Assembly (NCBI GenBank): GCA_963850605.1
Contig: CAWKLX010000006.1
Coordinates: forward strand, 1-64,000
Length of the DNA stretch: 64,000 nt
Source: BOG-908 sp963850605
Lineage (GTDB): Bacteria; Pseudomonadota; Alphaproteobacteria; Acetobacterales; Acetobacteraceae
Direction of reading: 5' to 3'
The notes under the pieces were generated by a model, which was not told the DNA's origin, did not search any database, and saw only the letters and a program-made list of their open reading frames with translations. Shown in pieces: positions 52,088-61,526 of the stretch (position 1 is its first letter; every line of letters begins with the position of its first letter). The translations under genes and the position numbers were made by a program.

Positions 52088-52408
52088 ATGCGCCCCGATC
52101 CTGGCGTCATGCGGTCCGCCGGGCGATTTGCCATTCCGCTGGACCACCCGTCGCTTGCCGGGCATTTTCCTGGCCGGCCGGTGGTGCCGGGCGTCGTCGT
52201 CCTCGACCATGCCGCCTGGCTGATCGAATGCAGGATGGCGCGTGTCACGGCAGGGTTGCGCCAAGTGAAACTGCAGAAGCCCGTGCTCTCCGGGCAGGAG
52301 ATCGACATCCGCTATGCGCCGGGAGACGGCGTTGCCGCCTTCGCATGTCTGCACGAAGGGCAGGTGGTCGCCACCGGCGTGCTGGTGTTTTCGGACGCGA
52401 GTGCATGA
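52088..52408 (+). CDS. Hotdog-fold 3-hydroxyacyl-ACP dehydratase-like protein (ApeI type)
   Basis: Short FabZ/FabA-like protein of 106 residues. The active-site His lies in DHPSLAGHFPGRPVVPGVVV; the Asp/Glu partner expected in FabZ is not obvious. The family normally has about 140-150 residues. In aryl polyene systems a short ApeI-type subunit pairs with a second one (ApeP type; here 58205-58617). It starts directly after the ligase stop (TGAATG). Confidence 0.8.
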   Translation: MRPDPGVMRSAGRFAIPLDHPSLAGHFPGRPVVPGVVVLDHAAWLIECRMARVTAGLRQVKLQKPVLSGQEIDIRYAPGDGVAAFACLHEGQVVATGVLVFSDASA

Positions 52409-53289
52409 GCTGGGTCGGCCCGCGCGAGCGTGGCAGCCTGCTGCTGCTGCGCTTCACCTTCTGGCTGGTGCGCACCGCCGGGTGGCATGTGGGCCAGGCG
52501 CTCGTCTATCCGATCACGCTCTATTTCTACGCCAGCTCGCCCATCGCCCGCGCTGCCTCACGCGACTATCTGGCTCGTGTGCTCCCGCATGCGCCGCGAC
52601 CGGCCGACGTCATGCGCCATTTTTTCACCTTCGCCTGCGTCCTGCTGGACCGGATCTTCTTTCTGGGCGGCCGGACCGATGCCTACGCGCTCGACCCGCA
52701 AGGCGTGGAAGGGCTGACGGCGCTGCTCCAACAGGGGCGCGGTTGCGTGCTGCTGGGCGCGCATCTGGGCAGTTTCGACATGCTGCGCGCGTTTGGCCGC
52801 AAATCGCCCGCTGTCGTGAACCCGGTGATGTTCCGCCAACCCGGCGGCGTGTTCAGCCGGCTGATCGAGACGCTGGACCCCGAGCTCGCGCGGCGGGTGA
52901 TCGACATCGCCCAGGATGGCGCGATGCTGCGTGTGCAGGAATGTGTCGGCCGCGGCGAGATCGTGGGTTTTCTGGGCGACCGCGTGGCCGGGCCGCAGCC
53001 GACCATCACGCTGCCGTTTCTCGGTGGCAGCGCGGCCTTTCCCACCGGGCCGCTGATGCTGGCCTCCATCCTGCGGGCGCCGGTGATGTTGTTTTATGGT
53101 GTGCGCACCGGTCCGCGCCGCTACGACGTGCGTTTCCAGCCCTTTGCCGACACCATCACGCTGCGCCGCGCCAACCGGGCGGAGGATGTGCGCGGCTGGG
53201 TGCAGCTCTATGCCGACGCGCTGGCCGAAGCATGCCGGGCGCACCCGTACAACTGGTTCAATTTCTTTCCGTTCTGGCAGGAAGCGTGA
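52405..53289 (+). CDS. LpxL/HtrB-type acyltransferase (LPLAT family)
   Basis: Membrane acyltransferase of 294 residues. The N-terminal part has a hydrophobic region (LLLLRFTFWLVRTAGWHV). The catalytic pattern is LLGAHLGSFDMLRAFGRK (HX4D-type His-Asp), and VGFLGDRVAGPQPTITLPFL follows. The family adds acyl chains to lipid A; in aryl polyene clusters (ApeD/ApeK neighbourhood) it is thought to esterify the polyene to a lipid anchor. It overlaps the dehydratase stop by 4 bases. Confidence 0.86.
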   Translation: MSWVGPRERGSLLLLRFTFWLVRTAGWHVGQALVYPITLYFYASSPIARAASRDYLARVLPHAPRPADVMRHFFTFACVLLDRIFFLGGRTDAYALDPQGVEGLTALLQQGRGCVLLGAHLGSFDMLRAFGRKSPAVVNPVMFRQPGGVFSRLIETLDPELARRVIDIAQDGAMLRVQECVGRGEIVGFLGDRVAGPQPTITLPFLGGSAAFPTGPLMLASILRAPVMLFYGVRTGPRRYDVRFQPFADTITLRRANRAEDVRGWVQLYADALAEACRAHPYNWFNFFPFWQEA

Positions 53290-53864
53290 GGCGCAATCGC
53301 GCCGCCATGGCGCTGCTGCTGTTATGGCCGGCGGCGGCGGCGACGGCGCAGGACAGCAATGCGCTGGCGGCCACCATCATGCGGCACCTGGCCGCCCTGC
53401 CGGACCGTCGCGCCGCCTTCACCGATACCAAGACTCTGTCCAGCCTGGCCGCCCCCGTCCGAAGCGGGGGCACGCTGGTCTTCCGCCATCCGGACCACCT
53501 CGAAAAACTGACCGCCTGGCCCAAGCCCGAACGGCTGGTGATCGAGGGCGGGACACTGACCCTGTCCGGGGCAAGTGGCGCCGCCCGTACCGTGGCGCTG
53601 GACACTCACCCGGCGCTCCGGCTGCTGGCCACCACGCTGACCGCCACGCTGGGCGGCGACTTCCCGGCGCTCCAACGGCTTTTCGTTGTCGGTGCCGCCG
53701 GCACGCTCGCATCCTGGCGCATGGTGCTGCGTCCCGCGGACCCAGCGCTCGGCCGCTTCATCGCCTCGGTGACCATTGACGGGGCGCGCGATGATCTGCG
53801 TACGCTCCACATCGTTCAGGCGGATGGCGACACGGAGACCATGCAGGTCCAGCCGGCCCCATGA
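53286..53864 (+). CDS. LolA-like outer-membrane lipoprotein carrier protein
   Basis: Exported protein of 192 residues, GTG start overlapping the acyltransferase stop. It has a signal peptide (MALLLLWPAAAATAQ) and an open beta-barrel domain resembling LolA (FRHPDHLEKLTAWPKPERLV, FVVGAAGTLASWRMVLRPAD). A LolA-like gene next to an MMPL-type exporter is a constant feature of aryl polyene clusters. It probably shuttles the lipid-linked polyene to the outer membrane. It overlaps the exporter by 4 bases. Confidence 0.82.
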   Translation: MRRNRAAMALLLLWPAAAATAQDSNALAATIMRHLAALPDRRAAFTDTKTLSSLAAPVRSGGTLVFRHPDHLEKLTAWPKPERLVIEGGTLTLSGASGAARTVALDTHPALRLLATTLTATLGGDFPALQRLFVVGAAGTLASWRMVLRPADPALGRFIASVTIDGARDDLRTLHIVQADGDTETMQVQPAP

Positions 53865-56219
53865 CGAAGGGTCCGCGGCGCTGGCCGTTGTTGCTGGCCG
53901 TGCTCGCGGCCGCCGCCAGCACGGCGCTGTGCTTCGCCGCCGTACGCGTGCGCGGTGACGTGTCCGACCTGCTGCCATCCGGCCAAACCGCGGCCAGCCG
54001 CATCATGCTGGAGGAGCTGCGGTCCGGTACCGCAAGCAGCCTGCTGCTGATTGGCATAGAAGGGGCGCCCGCGGACCGCTTGGCCGACATCAGCACCGCC
54101 ATGGCCGGGCGGCTGCGCGAGGACCCACGCTTCCGCATGGTCAATAATGGTCACCGGCTGCTGGACGAGGCCGCATTGGAAGCCCTGTTTCAGTATCGAT
54201 ACGTGCTGGCGCCGGCAGACTCCGCGCGATCATTCAAACCCGAGGAACTGCACCGCGACTTCGAGAATCTGCTGGACGGCCTGCAATCTTCCGCATCGCC
54301 CGCCGTGCAACGTTTCGGCCTGCCCGATCCCACCGGCGCTTTTCCGGCGATGATGCAGGCGCTGGCCGGCGGCAGCCATGTGCGCAGCGTGGACGGCGTA
54401 TGGTTCGCCCCGGCTGGCCGCGACCGCGCGCTGATGCTGGCGCAGACCGCCGCCAACGGGCTGGATTTCGATGCCGGCAGCCAGGATTTGCGGGCCGTCT
54501 CCGCCGCGTTCGAAGCCGCGCACGGCACGGCGGCAGGCGCGCGCCTCCTGATCTCCGGCCCCGCCGTGTTCGCGCACGATGCGGCCACCGCCATACGCAC
54601 CGATGTGCGCCGGCTCTCGATCCTGTCCGGGCTGCTGGTGACCGCACTGCTGGTCTGGCGATTCCGCTCGCTCTGGGTGGTGCTGGTGATCCTGGTCCCG
54701 CTGGCGCTCGGTGCCGCGGCCGGAGCCGTGGCGGTGCAGCTCGTCTTCGGTTTCGTGCATGGGATAACGCTGGGTTTCGGCATGACCATGCTTGGGGTGA
54801 CAGTGGACTACCCCGTCTTGCTGATCGGCCACCGCAAGCGGGGCGAGGCTGCCAGTGGCACGCTGCGGCGTATCGGCGCCGCGTTCAACCTTGCCGTGCT
54901 GACCGCGGCACTCGGGCTGACCGGCATGGTGTTCGCGCGCTTCCCCGGCCTGTCGCAGTTGGGCGTGTTCTCGGTTGCCGGTATCCTGGCGGCGGCCGCG
55001 GTAACGCGCTTCCTGCTGCCGAAGCTGATCGTGGCGGCCGATCTGGCGCCGGTTGAGGCTGGCGACCCCGCGCGCCTGGCCCGCATCGAACGTTTCAGGC
55101 GCTGGCGACTGGCGCCACTCGGGCTGGCCTGCGCCGCCGCGCACGATGCTGGCGATCAGCGGCGGCCCGGATGGGACGGCGATTTGAGCCATCTCAGCCC
55201 GGTGCCGGCCGCTGCACTGAGGCTGGACGCGTCGCTGCGCGCCGATCTGGGCGCGCCGGAGACCGGGCAGGTTCTGATTGTCCAGGCGCCATCGGCGGAG
55301 GCCGTGCTGCGGCGCGAGGAAGCTGCTGACGCCCGAAGATCGCGGCGCTGACGGCCGAAGGGGCGATCGGCGGCGCCGAATATCGCGGCCAGCCTTGCTG
55401 CCCAGCCAGCGCACCCAGCGCGCGCGACAGCGACGGCCTGCCGGACGGTGCGACGCTGGCCGGGAACGTGGCCCGGGCCGCAGACGGGCTGGGTTTCACG
55501 CCTACCGCATTTCAACCATTCATGGATGCGGTGGCAAAATCCCGCATGCTGCCCCCGCTCACGCCCGGCGCCTTGCCGCCGCCACTGGCCGCCGACCGTC
55601 TGCTCCAGGCCAGGCTCGGTGCGCTGCTGACCCAGCGTGGCGGCACCTGGTTCGGCCTGCTCGCACCTCGCGCGGTGCAAAACCCGGCGCGCCTGGCCGC
55701 TGCCTTCGCCGGCGAGGCGGATGTCACCTATGTCGATATCCATGCCGAGACGGACGCCATCGCCAATGGCTACACAGGGCAAGCCTGGCCCTGGCTGCTG
55801 GGCGGCGGGGCGGCGGCCGTGCTCTGGCTTGCGGCCGGTTTGCGCGATGCGGGCCGGCTGCTGGCGTCCTCGGCAGCATCTGCGCCGCCCTGCTGGTCAC
55901 GCTCGCCGCACTGAAGCTGGCCGGCGTAAAATTGTCGCTGGTGCATTTGATGGCACTGCAATTCGTCGCCGGGATCGGGCTGGACTACGCGCTGTTCTTC
56001 TCGCGCGCCGCAGCCTCGATGCGGAGGAGCGGTCGCGCACGCTGCGCACGCTGTTCACCTGCCACGGCGATGGCGCTGCTGACCTTCGGCCTGCTTTGCC
56101 TGTGTCGCACCCCGCTGCTGCGCGACATTGGCGAGACAGTGGCCGTGGGTGTGGTTGCCGCCATGCTGTTCGCCTTCATGTTCGCAGGCGTTGCTCCGGG
56201 CACGGAGAAGGCGGCGTGA
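53861..56219 (+). pseudogene. MMPL/RND-superfamily exporter, frameshifted
   Basis: Integral membrane exporter (about 780 residues when read through) of the MMPL branch linked to aryl polyenes. The first 490 codons are intact: a signal/TM segment, a periplasmic domain, then VTALLVWRFRSLWVVLVILV and LGFGMTMLGVTVDYPVLLIG. After EAVLRREE at about 55320 the frame breaks several times within 120 bases. It goes on with AADGLGFTPTAFQPFMDAVA, breaks again near 55865, and continues LKLAGVKLSLVHLMALQFVA to the end. A piece near 56010-56070 (RSLDAEERSRTLRTLFTC) is in a third frame. Confidence 0.88.
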
Positions 56220-57406
56220 AGCTGCACATCACCGCATCCACCCTCGTCACCGCACTGGGCCGTGGTGAGGACGCGACCTTGCAGGCATTGCGCGCGGGCC
56301 GCACCGGGCTTGTGCCTTGCATGTTCGAAGAAGCGCCGCGCGTGGGACATGTCGGCCCGGTCGCCGGGCTGGAAGAGTGGCGTCTGCAGGGGCCTTCGAG
56401 CGCCTATCAGTGCCGCAACAACGCCCTGGCCGACATGGCGCTGCGTACCGGCGATTTTCTCGACGCCGCGGAGGACCTGGTGCGGCGTTACGGTGCCGAC
56501 CGGGTGGCCAGCGTGATCGGCACGAGCACCTCCGGCATCCTGGCCGCCGAGGAAGCCTACCGCGCGCGCGACCCGGCAACCGGCGCGCTGCCCAGCAGGT
56601 TTTCTTATCCGACACAGCTACGACCTGTTTTCGATCAGTGGCTTCGTCCGCCAAGTGCTAGGCCTGCGCGGGCCGGCGCTGACCGTCTCGACCGCCTGCG
56701 CGTCGAGCGCGCGCGCGTTCATCGATGCGCACGACCTGATTGCCGCCGGATTTGCCGACGCGGCGCTGGTGGGCGGGGACGGACAGCGCTGTGCCACCTG
56801 ACGTTGCACGGCTTTGCTTCGCTGGGGCTGATCGCGCCGAACGCCTGCCGGCCCTGCGATGCCGTCGCGCGACGGCATCTCGATCGGCGAGGCGGCCGGC
56901 TTCGTGCTGCTGGAACGCGTGCCGGCGGCCGCAGGCGGCGTCGCCCTGCTGGGTTTCGGCGCCAGCAGCGACGGCTATCATATCTCGTCGCCGCGCCCGG
57001 ACGGGGCCGGCGCCGCGCGGGCGATGCGCGACGCGCTGGCCCGCGCGGGTCTGGACGCCGGGTGACATCGACTACATCAACCTGCACGGCACCGGCACAC
57101 GCGCCAACGACGCGATGGAGGATGCGCGCGGTGATGTCGGTGTTCGGCGGCGACACGCCGTGCAGCTCGACCAAGGGTTTCACGGGCCACACGATGGGCT
57201 CCTGCGGCATCGTCGAGGCTTTGTTTGCCAAGCTGAGCATCCAGCATGGTTTCATGCCCGGATGCTGCGGCATGACCGACGTCGATCCCGCCTTCGGCAT
57301 GCGCGTCCTGGCCCACAGCGAGGACCGGCCGGTGCGGCGCGTGGTCAGCAACGCGTTCGGCTTCGGCGGCATTAACTGCAGCCTGCTGTTCGGCGTCACG
57401 CGCTGA
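56216..57406 (+). pseudogene. Beta-ketoacyl-ACP synthase (KS), broken by several frameshifts
   Basis: Condensing enzyme of the aryl polyene pathway (ApeO type), about 395 residues when frames are joined. The intact start is LHITASTLVTALGRGED. The catalytic triad survives: Cys in VSTACASSARAFIDA (codon about 56697), His in YINLHGTGTRANDAM and His in KGFTGHTMGSCG. The C-terminus is normal (NAFGFGGINCSLLFG). At least five one-base changes lie between about 56600 and 57130. The GTG start overlaps the exporter stop. This could be sequence error rather than decay. Confidence 0.88.
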
Positions 57407-57417
57407 CCGCGTGTTTC

Positions 57418-58237
57418 GTGCGTGGCGTCTCCGTCTTCGGCCCCGGCCTCGGCGTTGTGGGCGCAGGCGCGCCAGTCCTACGCGGCCGAGGCGCGCTGGG
57501 CGAGACGCGGCGATTGCCGCCCCCGCCCGTGCCGGCTTGCTGGCGCCCAACGAGCGCCGCCGCGCCGGCCTGCCCACGCGTCTCGCCTTGGCTGTGTGCG
57601 AGGAGGCCGCTCGCCATGTCCGGCCTGTCGCCGGGCGCTTGGCTTGGTGTTCGCCAGCGGCAATGGCGAGGGCGCCGTCGTGCACGCGATTTGCTCGAGG
57701 CGCTTGCCGGACGCGGACCGGCATGGTGTCGCCCAACGCAGTTCCACAACTCCGTCCACAACGCCGTGGCTGGCTACTGGTCGATCGCGACGAAATCGAC
57801 GCAGCCCATGACCTGCCTGGCCGCGCATGATCACAGCTTTGCCGCCGGGTTGCTGACAGGCGGTGGCGGAAGCTGCGCGTGCCGGGCGGACGGTGCTGCT
57901 CTGCGCCTACGACATGCCGGTGCCGTTGCCGCTGGGCGCCGGTCGAGCGACCGGTTTCGCGTTCGCGGCGCGCTCGTCTCTGCGCCGCGTGGCGATCGTC
58001 GCACGCTGGCTCGCATTGACGTCGAGGCCGAACCGGCGCGGGCGGCGGAGGAGACGTGCCGCGCCGGAGACCGGCGTTGCGCGCTTGCCGCGCGGCAATC
58101 CCGGCGCGCGCGGCTTGCGCCTGCTGGAAGCGGCTTGCCAGCAGGGCAACCGATCGATTCTGCCTGGCGCTGCCCTATTCGCGGCCTGCGATGTGAGTCT
58201 CGCGCCATGCTCGACCACGCCGGCATTGCCGCGCTGA
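57418..58237 (+). pseudogene. Beta-ketoacyl synthase chain-length-factor-like protein, frameshifted
   Basis: Second KS-like protein, the CLF partner (ApeC type). The start VRGVSVFGPGLGVVGAG is followed by pieces in alternating frames: LVFASGNGEGAVVHAICS, QFHNSVHNAVAGYWSIAT and HDHSFAAGLL. The FHNSVHNA...YWSIAT stretch is typical of these proteins and lacks the KS Cys motif, as expected for a CLF. The end near 58200 (FAACDVSLAPC) overlaps the next start. At least six frame changes lie inside. Confidence 0.78.
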
Positions 58238-58617
58238 TTCCCCACCGGCGCGATGTGCCTGCTCGACAGCGTCGGAGGCATGGGACGGCGGACGCGATAC
58301 GTCTGCCGGCCGTCAGCCATCTCGACGCGCGGACAACCCGCTGCGCCGCGTGGGCCGGCTCGAGCACGCTCTGCGGATGCGAATACGGCGTTGCAGGCCG
58401 CGGCCCTGCATGGCGCGCTGCTGCCGGCGGCATCGCACAGCCGCCCGGCTATCTCGCTCGGCGCGGGACTTGTGCTCTCCGCCGATCTGGACATCCCGCG
58501 ATGGCGGCTGCGCGTCGAGGCATTGCTGGAGGCCGGCTAGCCGGCGGCCTGGTGCTAGGGGTTCCGCTGGTGCCGATCAGGCGGATCTGTTGCAAGGGCG
58601 CGGTCACGATGCGCTGA
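58205..58617 (+). pseudogene. 3-hydroxyacyl-ACP dehydratase (ApeP type), frameshifted
   Basis: Hotdog-fold dehydratase, about 135 residues in joined frames. Landmarks are LDHAGIAALIPHR (the His of the PHR motif), CLLDSVGG, HGALLPAASHSRPA and LSADLDIP. The ending is GAVTMR with TGA at 58615-58617. Several frame changes occur between about 58250 and 58560. In the E. coli system it would pair with the ApeI-type dehydratase to remove water from the growing chain. Confidence 0.75.
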
Positions 58618-58734
58618 CCGGGCTGATCGATGACACCGGTGCAGCCCTTTGCTTACCGGTAGCGGGCGCCGGACGTTATGCGGGTGGCGGCGGACCGAAG
58701 CGACCATCGCGAATCGGTCGGAAGGCGCCCGCGT

Positions 58735-59468
58735 ATGAAGACGCGCGCTGGTGACGGGCGGCGCGAGCCCGATCGGCGCCGCCATCAGCCACGGCCTGGC
58801 CGCCTCCGGGCTGCACGTGATCGTCCACGCCCATCGCGGCCATCGACGGCGGCCGCAGAGACTCGTGCGGCCGACATCGCGCGTCGGGGCGGCTCGGCCG
58901 GGGTGCTGCTGCTGCGACCTGGCCGACATCGCCGGCACCGGATGGCGCGCTCGCCGCCCGCTGCTCGCCGCCGCCGTGCCGCAAATCCTGGTCCACAATG
59001 CCGGGCTGCACTGACGACGTGCCGATGGCCGGCATGTCCGAGGCCGCAATGGCGTGGTCCTGGCGGTCTCCCTCGACGGCTTTTTCGCCGATCACCCAGC
59101 CGCTGCTGCTGCCGATGATGGCGACGCGCTGGGGCCGCATCGTGGCCATCTCGTCGGTCTCGGCTCATCATGGGCAATCGCGGCCAGGTCGAATTATGCC
59201 GCGGCCAAGGCCGGGCTGATCGGCGCCGTGCGCTCGCTGGCGCGCGAGGTGGCCAGCCGCGGCATCACCGTGAACGCGGTGGCGCCGGGGATCATCGCCT
59301 CGCCCGCCGTCGACGCGGTCACTGGACCGCGCGCGCATCGCGGAGATGGTGCCGGTCAAGCGCGCCGGCACGCCCGAGGAGGTGGCCGACCTCGTCGCCT
59401 TCCTCGCCTCCGACCGCGCCGGCTACATCACCGGCCAGGTCATCTCCATCAACGGCGGCATGGCATGA
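58735..59468 (+). pseudogene. 3-oxoacyl-ACP reductase (FabG-like, ApeQ type), frameshifted
   Basis: Short-chain reductase, about 245 residues when rebuilt. The ATG at 58735 starts KTRALVTGGASPIGAAISH-like sequence; PQILVHNAGLH, WGRIVAISSVSA (Ser), NYAAAKAGLIGAVRSLAREV (Tyr and Lys) and ITVNAVAPGIIASPAVDAV follow. The end, EEVADLVAFLASDRAGYITG, is in another frame and reads to the stop at 59466-59468. At least six frame changes. It would reduce the 3-keto group during polyene assembly. Confidence 0.85.
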
Positions 59469-59529
59469 GGCTGCCAGCGGGCATGGCGCTCCATATCCTT
59501 CGCACAGCACCGAAACGGGATTGCCGCCC

Positions 59530-60864
59530 ATGACGCCTAGATCGACCAGCCAGAGCGCTTCGTCGCCGCGCCGAGCGGCCGACGCGTCGATGACCGAATG
59601 CGACGTGCTGATCATCGGCGGCGGCCCGGCGGGCTCCACCGCGGCCGCGCTGCTGGCCGAGCGCCGGGCGCGACACGGTGCTGCTGGAGAAGGACGCCCA
59701 CCCGCGCTTCCACATCGGCGAGTCGCTGCTGCCGCGCAACATGGAGATCATCGACCGGCTCGGCCTGCGCGAGGAGGTGGCCGCGCATCGGCGTCTTCAA
59801 GCCGGGCGGCGGAGTTCGTCAGCGACGACACGGCGGGACGATCGCCTTCGATTTTTCGACTTGCGCTCGGCAGCCTCGACACGGCGCCGCCTATCTCCAG
59901 GTGCCGTGCGCGCCGATTTCGATGAGCTGCTGTTCACGAAGCGCGCCGGCGGGGCGCGCGCACGCTGGAGCGCATCCGCGTCACCGAGGTGCGCCCGGCC
60001 GAGGCAGGCGGCCGCGCTGCGCGTCACCGCCATCGACGAGGCGACCGGACAGCACGCATTTGTTCGCGCCACGCTTCGTGCTGGACGCTTCCGGCCGCGA
60101 CACGTTCCTGGCCAGCCGCTAGGGCAGCAAGGATCGCCAGCAAGAAGAACAACACCGCCGCCGTCTTCGCGCATTACACCGGAGATGCGCTCAGCGACGG
60201 CCGCGAGGGCTATATCAGCGTGCACTTGGCCGAGGATGGCTGGTTCTGGATGATCCCGCTGCCCGGCGAGGTGATGAGCGTCGGCTTCGTCGGCACCCAG
60301 CGCGCGTTCAAGGAGCGGCACGGGCAGCACGGAGGCTTTCCTCGAACAACGGCTGCATGCAGCCCGACCGTGAGCGGGCGCATGACGACGCCGAACGCAT
60401 CTCTGCCGGTGACCGGCGCCGGCAATTACTCTTATGAGGCGCGCCAGTCCTGGGGCGGGAACTAGATGATGATCGGTGACGCCTTCGCCTTCATCGACCC
60501 GGTTTTCTCGAGCGGCGTGCTGCTGGCGATGACATCCGGCGAGATGGCGGCCGGCGTCGCCAATGCGTGGATCGACGATCCGGCACGCGGGCGCGCGTTG
60601 GCCAGGCGCTGTGAACGCACGTTGCGCGGCGGGATGCGCCGGATCGGATGGTTGATCTACCGGATCAACTCGCCCGTGCTCCGCTCCATGTTTCTCTCGC
60701 CCAGCAACAAACTCCGCATGCGGGATGGGCTGATCGCGCTGCTGTCTGGCAATCTGCGCCAGGACCCGGCACTGCGTTTGCCGGTGCTGGCGTTCAAGGG
60801 CGCCTACTACATGCTATCGGCTCTGGCGCGCCTGGGCGTCCGGCCGGCTGCACCCGTGCCGTGA
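59530..60864 (+). pseudogene. FAD-dependent oxidoreductase/halogenase-like protein, frameshifted
   Basis: Flavoprotein of about 430 residues in joined frames, of the tryptophan-halogenase-like oxidoreductase group. The FAD motif is DVLIIGGGPAGSTAAALLAE; later come HIGESLLPRNMEIIDRLGLR, FVLDASGRDTFLASR, YISVHLAEDGWFWMIPLPGE and DAFAFIDPVFSSGVLLAMTS. The frame is broken at many points before about 60180. In GGN-stop-MMIGDAF at about 60463-60465 a TAG replaces the expected aromatic codon. After 60466 the gene is intact. Related genes occur in xanthomonadin and aryl polyene clusters. Confidence 0.85.
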
Positions 60865-61526
60865 ACGCCGACGCCGCGGCGCAGGACGCGCTGTGGCGCC
60901 GCGTGGCCGCGCGCTACCGCCCGTCCGGCCGTTTCGCCTATCACTACGTGCTCGGCAAGTTGCGCCGTGACCCGGTCGCGCGTGCGTTGCTGGAGCTTGC
61001 GTCCGCCGAACCGTTCGGCACCGTGGCCGATCTTGGCTGTGGTCGTGGCCAGTTCGCTGCGTGCCTGCTGGAGATGGATCTGGCACGTTCGGTGACCGGC
61101 GTGGAATGTCATGTGGCGCATTTGACGCAAGCCCAGCGAGCGATGCACGATTTGAATTTTGTGCCTGAAAAACAGGATCTTTCGGAAGTAACGAAGCTGC
61201 CGGCAGCCGATACGGTGATGCTGATCGATGTTCTGTACCAGCTCGACACGGCAGCGCAGGCCGCATTGCTGCGGCGTGTCGCCGATGCCGCGCGAGAGCG
61301 CGTGATCATTCGCACGGCCGATCCGTCACGCGGCTGGCGAAGCCGTGTCACGCGCGGCCTGGAAGTGGGTTTCAGGCGGGTCTGGCCACATGCCGGCGCG
61401 CATGTGAACGCACGGCCGACAGACGACACCGTACGACTGCTGACGGATTTCGGTTTCTGCTGTTCGTTGGTCCCGTGCTGGGCCGGCACGCCGCTGTCCA
61501 ATGTGCTGATCGTGGCACGACGTTAG
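60861..61526 (+). CDS. Class I SAM-dependent methyltransferase
   Basis: Methyltransferase of 221 residues, GTG start overlapping the oxidoreductase stop by 4 bases. SAM motif I is VADLGCGRGQFAACLLEMD (about residues 54-72), with VMLIDVLYQLDTAAQ and ERVIIRTADPSRGW later. Such genes are regular members of aryl polyene clusters and may methylate the aryl ring or its hydroxyl. Its frame is clean, unlike the genes just before. It is the last plus-strand gene of the cluster; the convergent antiporter overlaps its end. Confidence 0.85.
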   Translation: MNADAAAQDALWRRVAARYRPSGRFAYHYVLGKLRRDPVARALLELASAEPFGTVADLGCGRGQFAACLLEMDLARSVTGVECHVAHLTQAQRAMHDLNFVPEKQDLSEVTKLPAADTVMLIDVLYQLDTAAQAALLRRVADAARERVIIRTADPSRGWRSRVTRGLEVGFRRVWPHAGAHVNARPTDDTVRLLTDFGFCCSLVPCWAGTPLSNVLIVARR

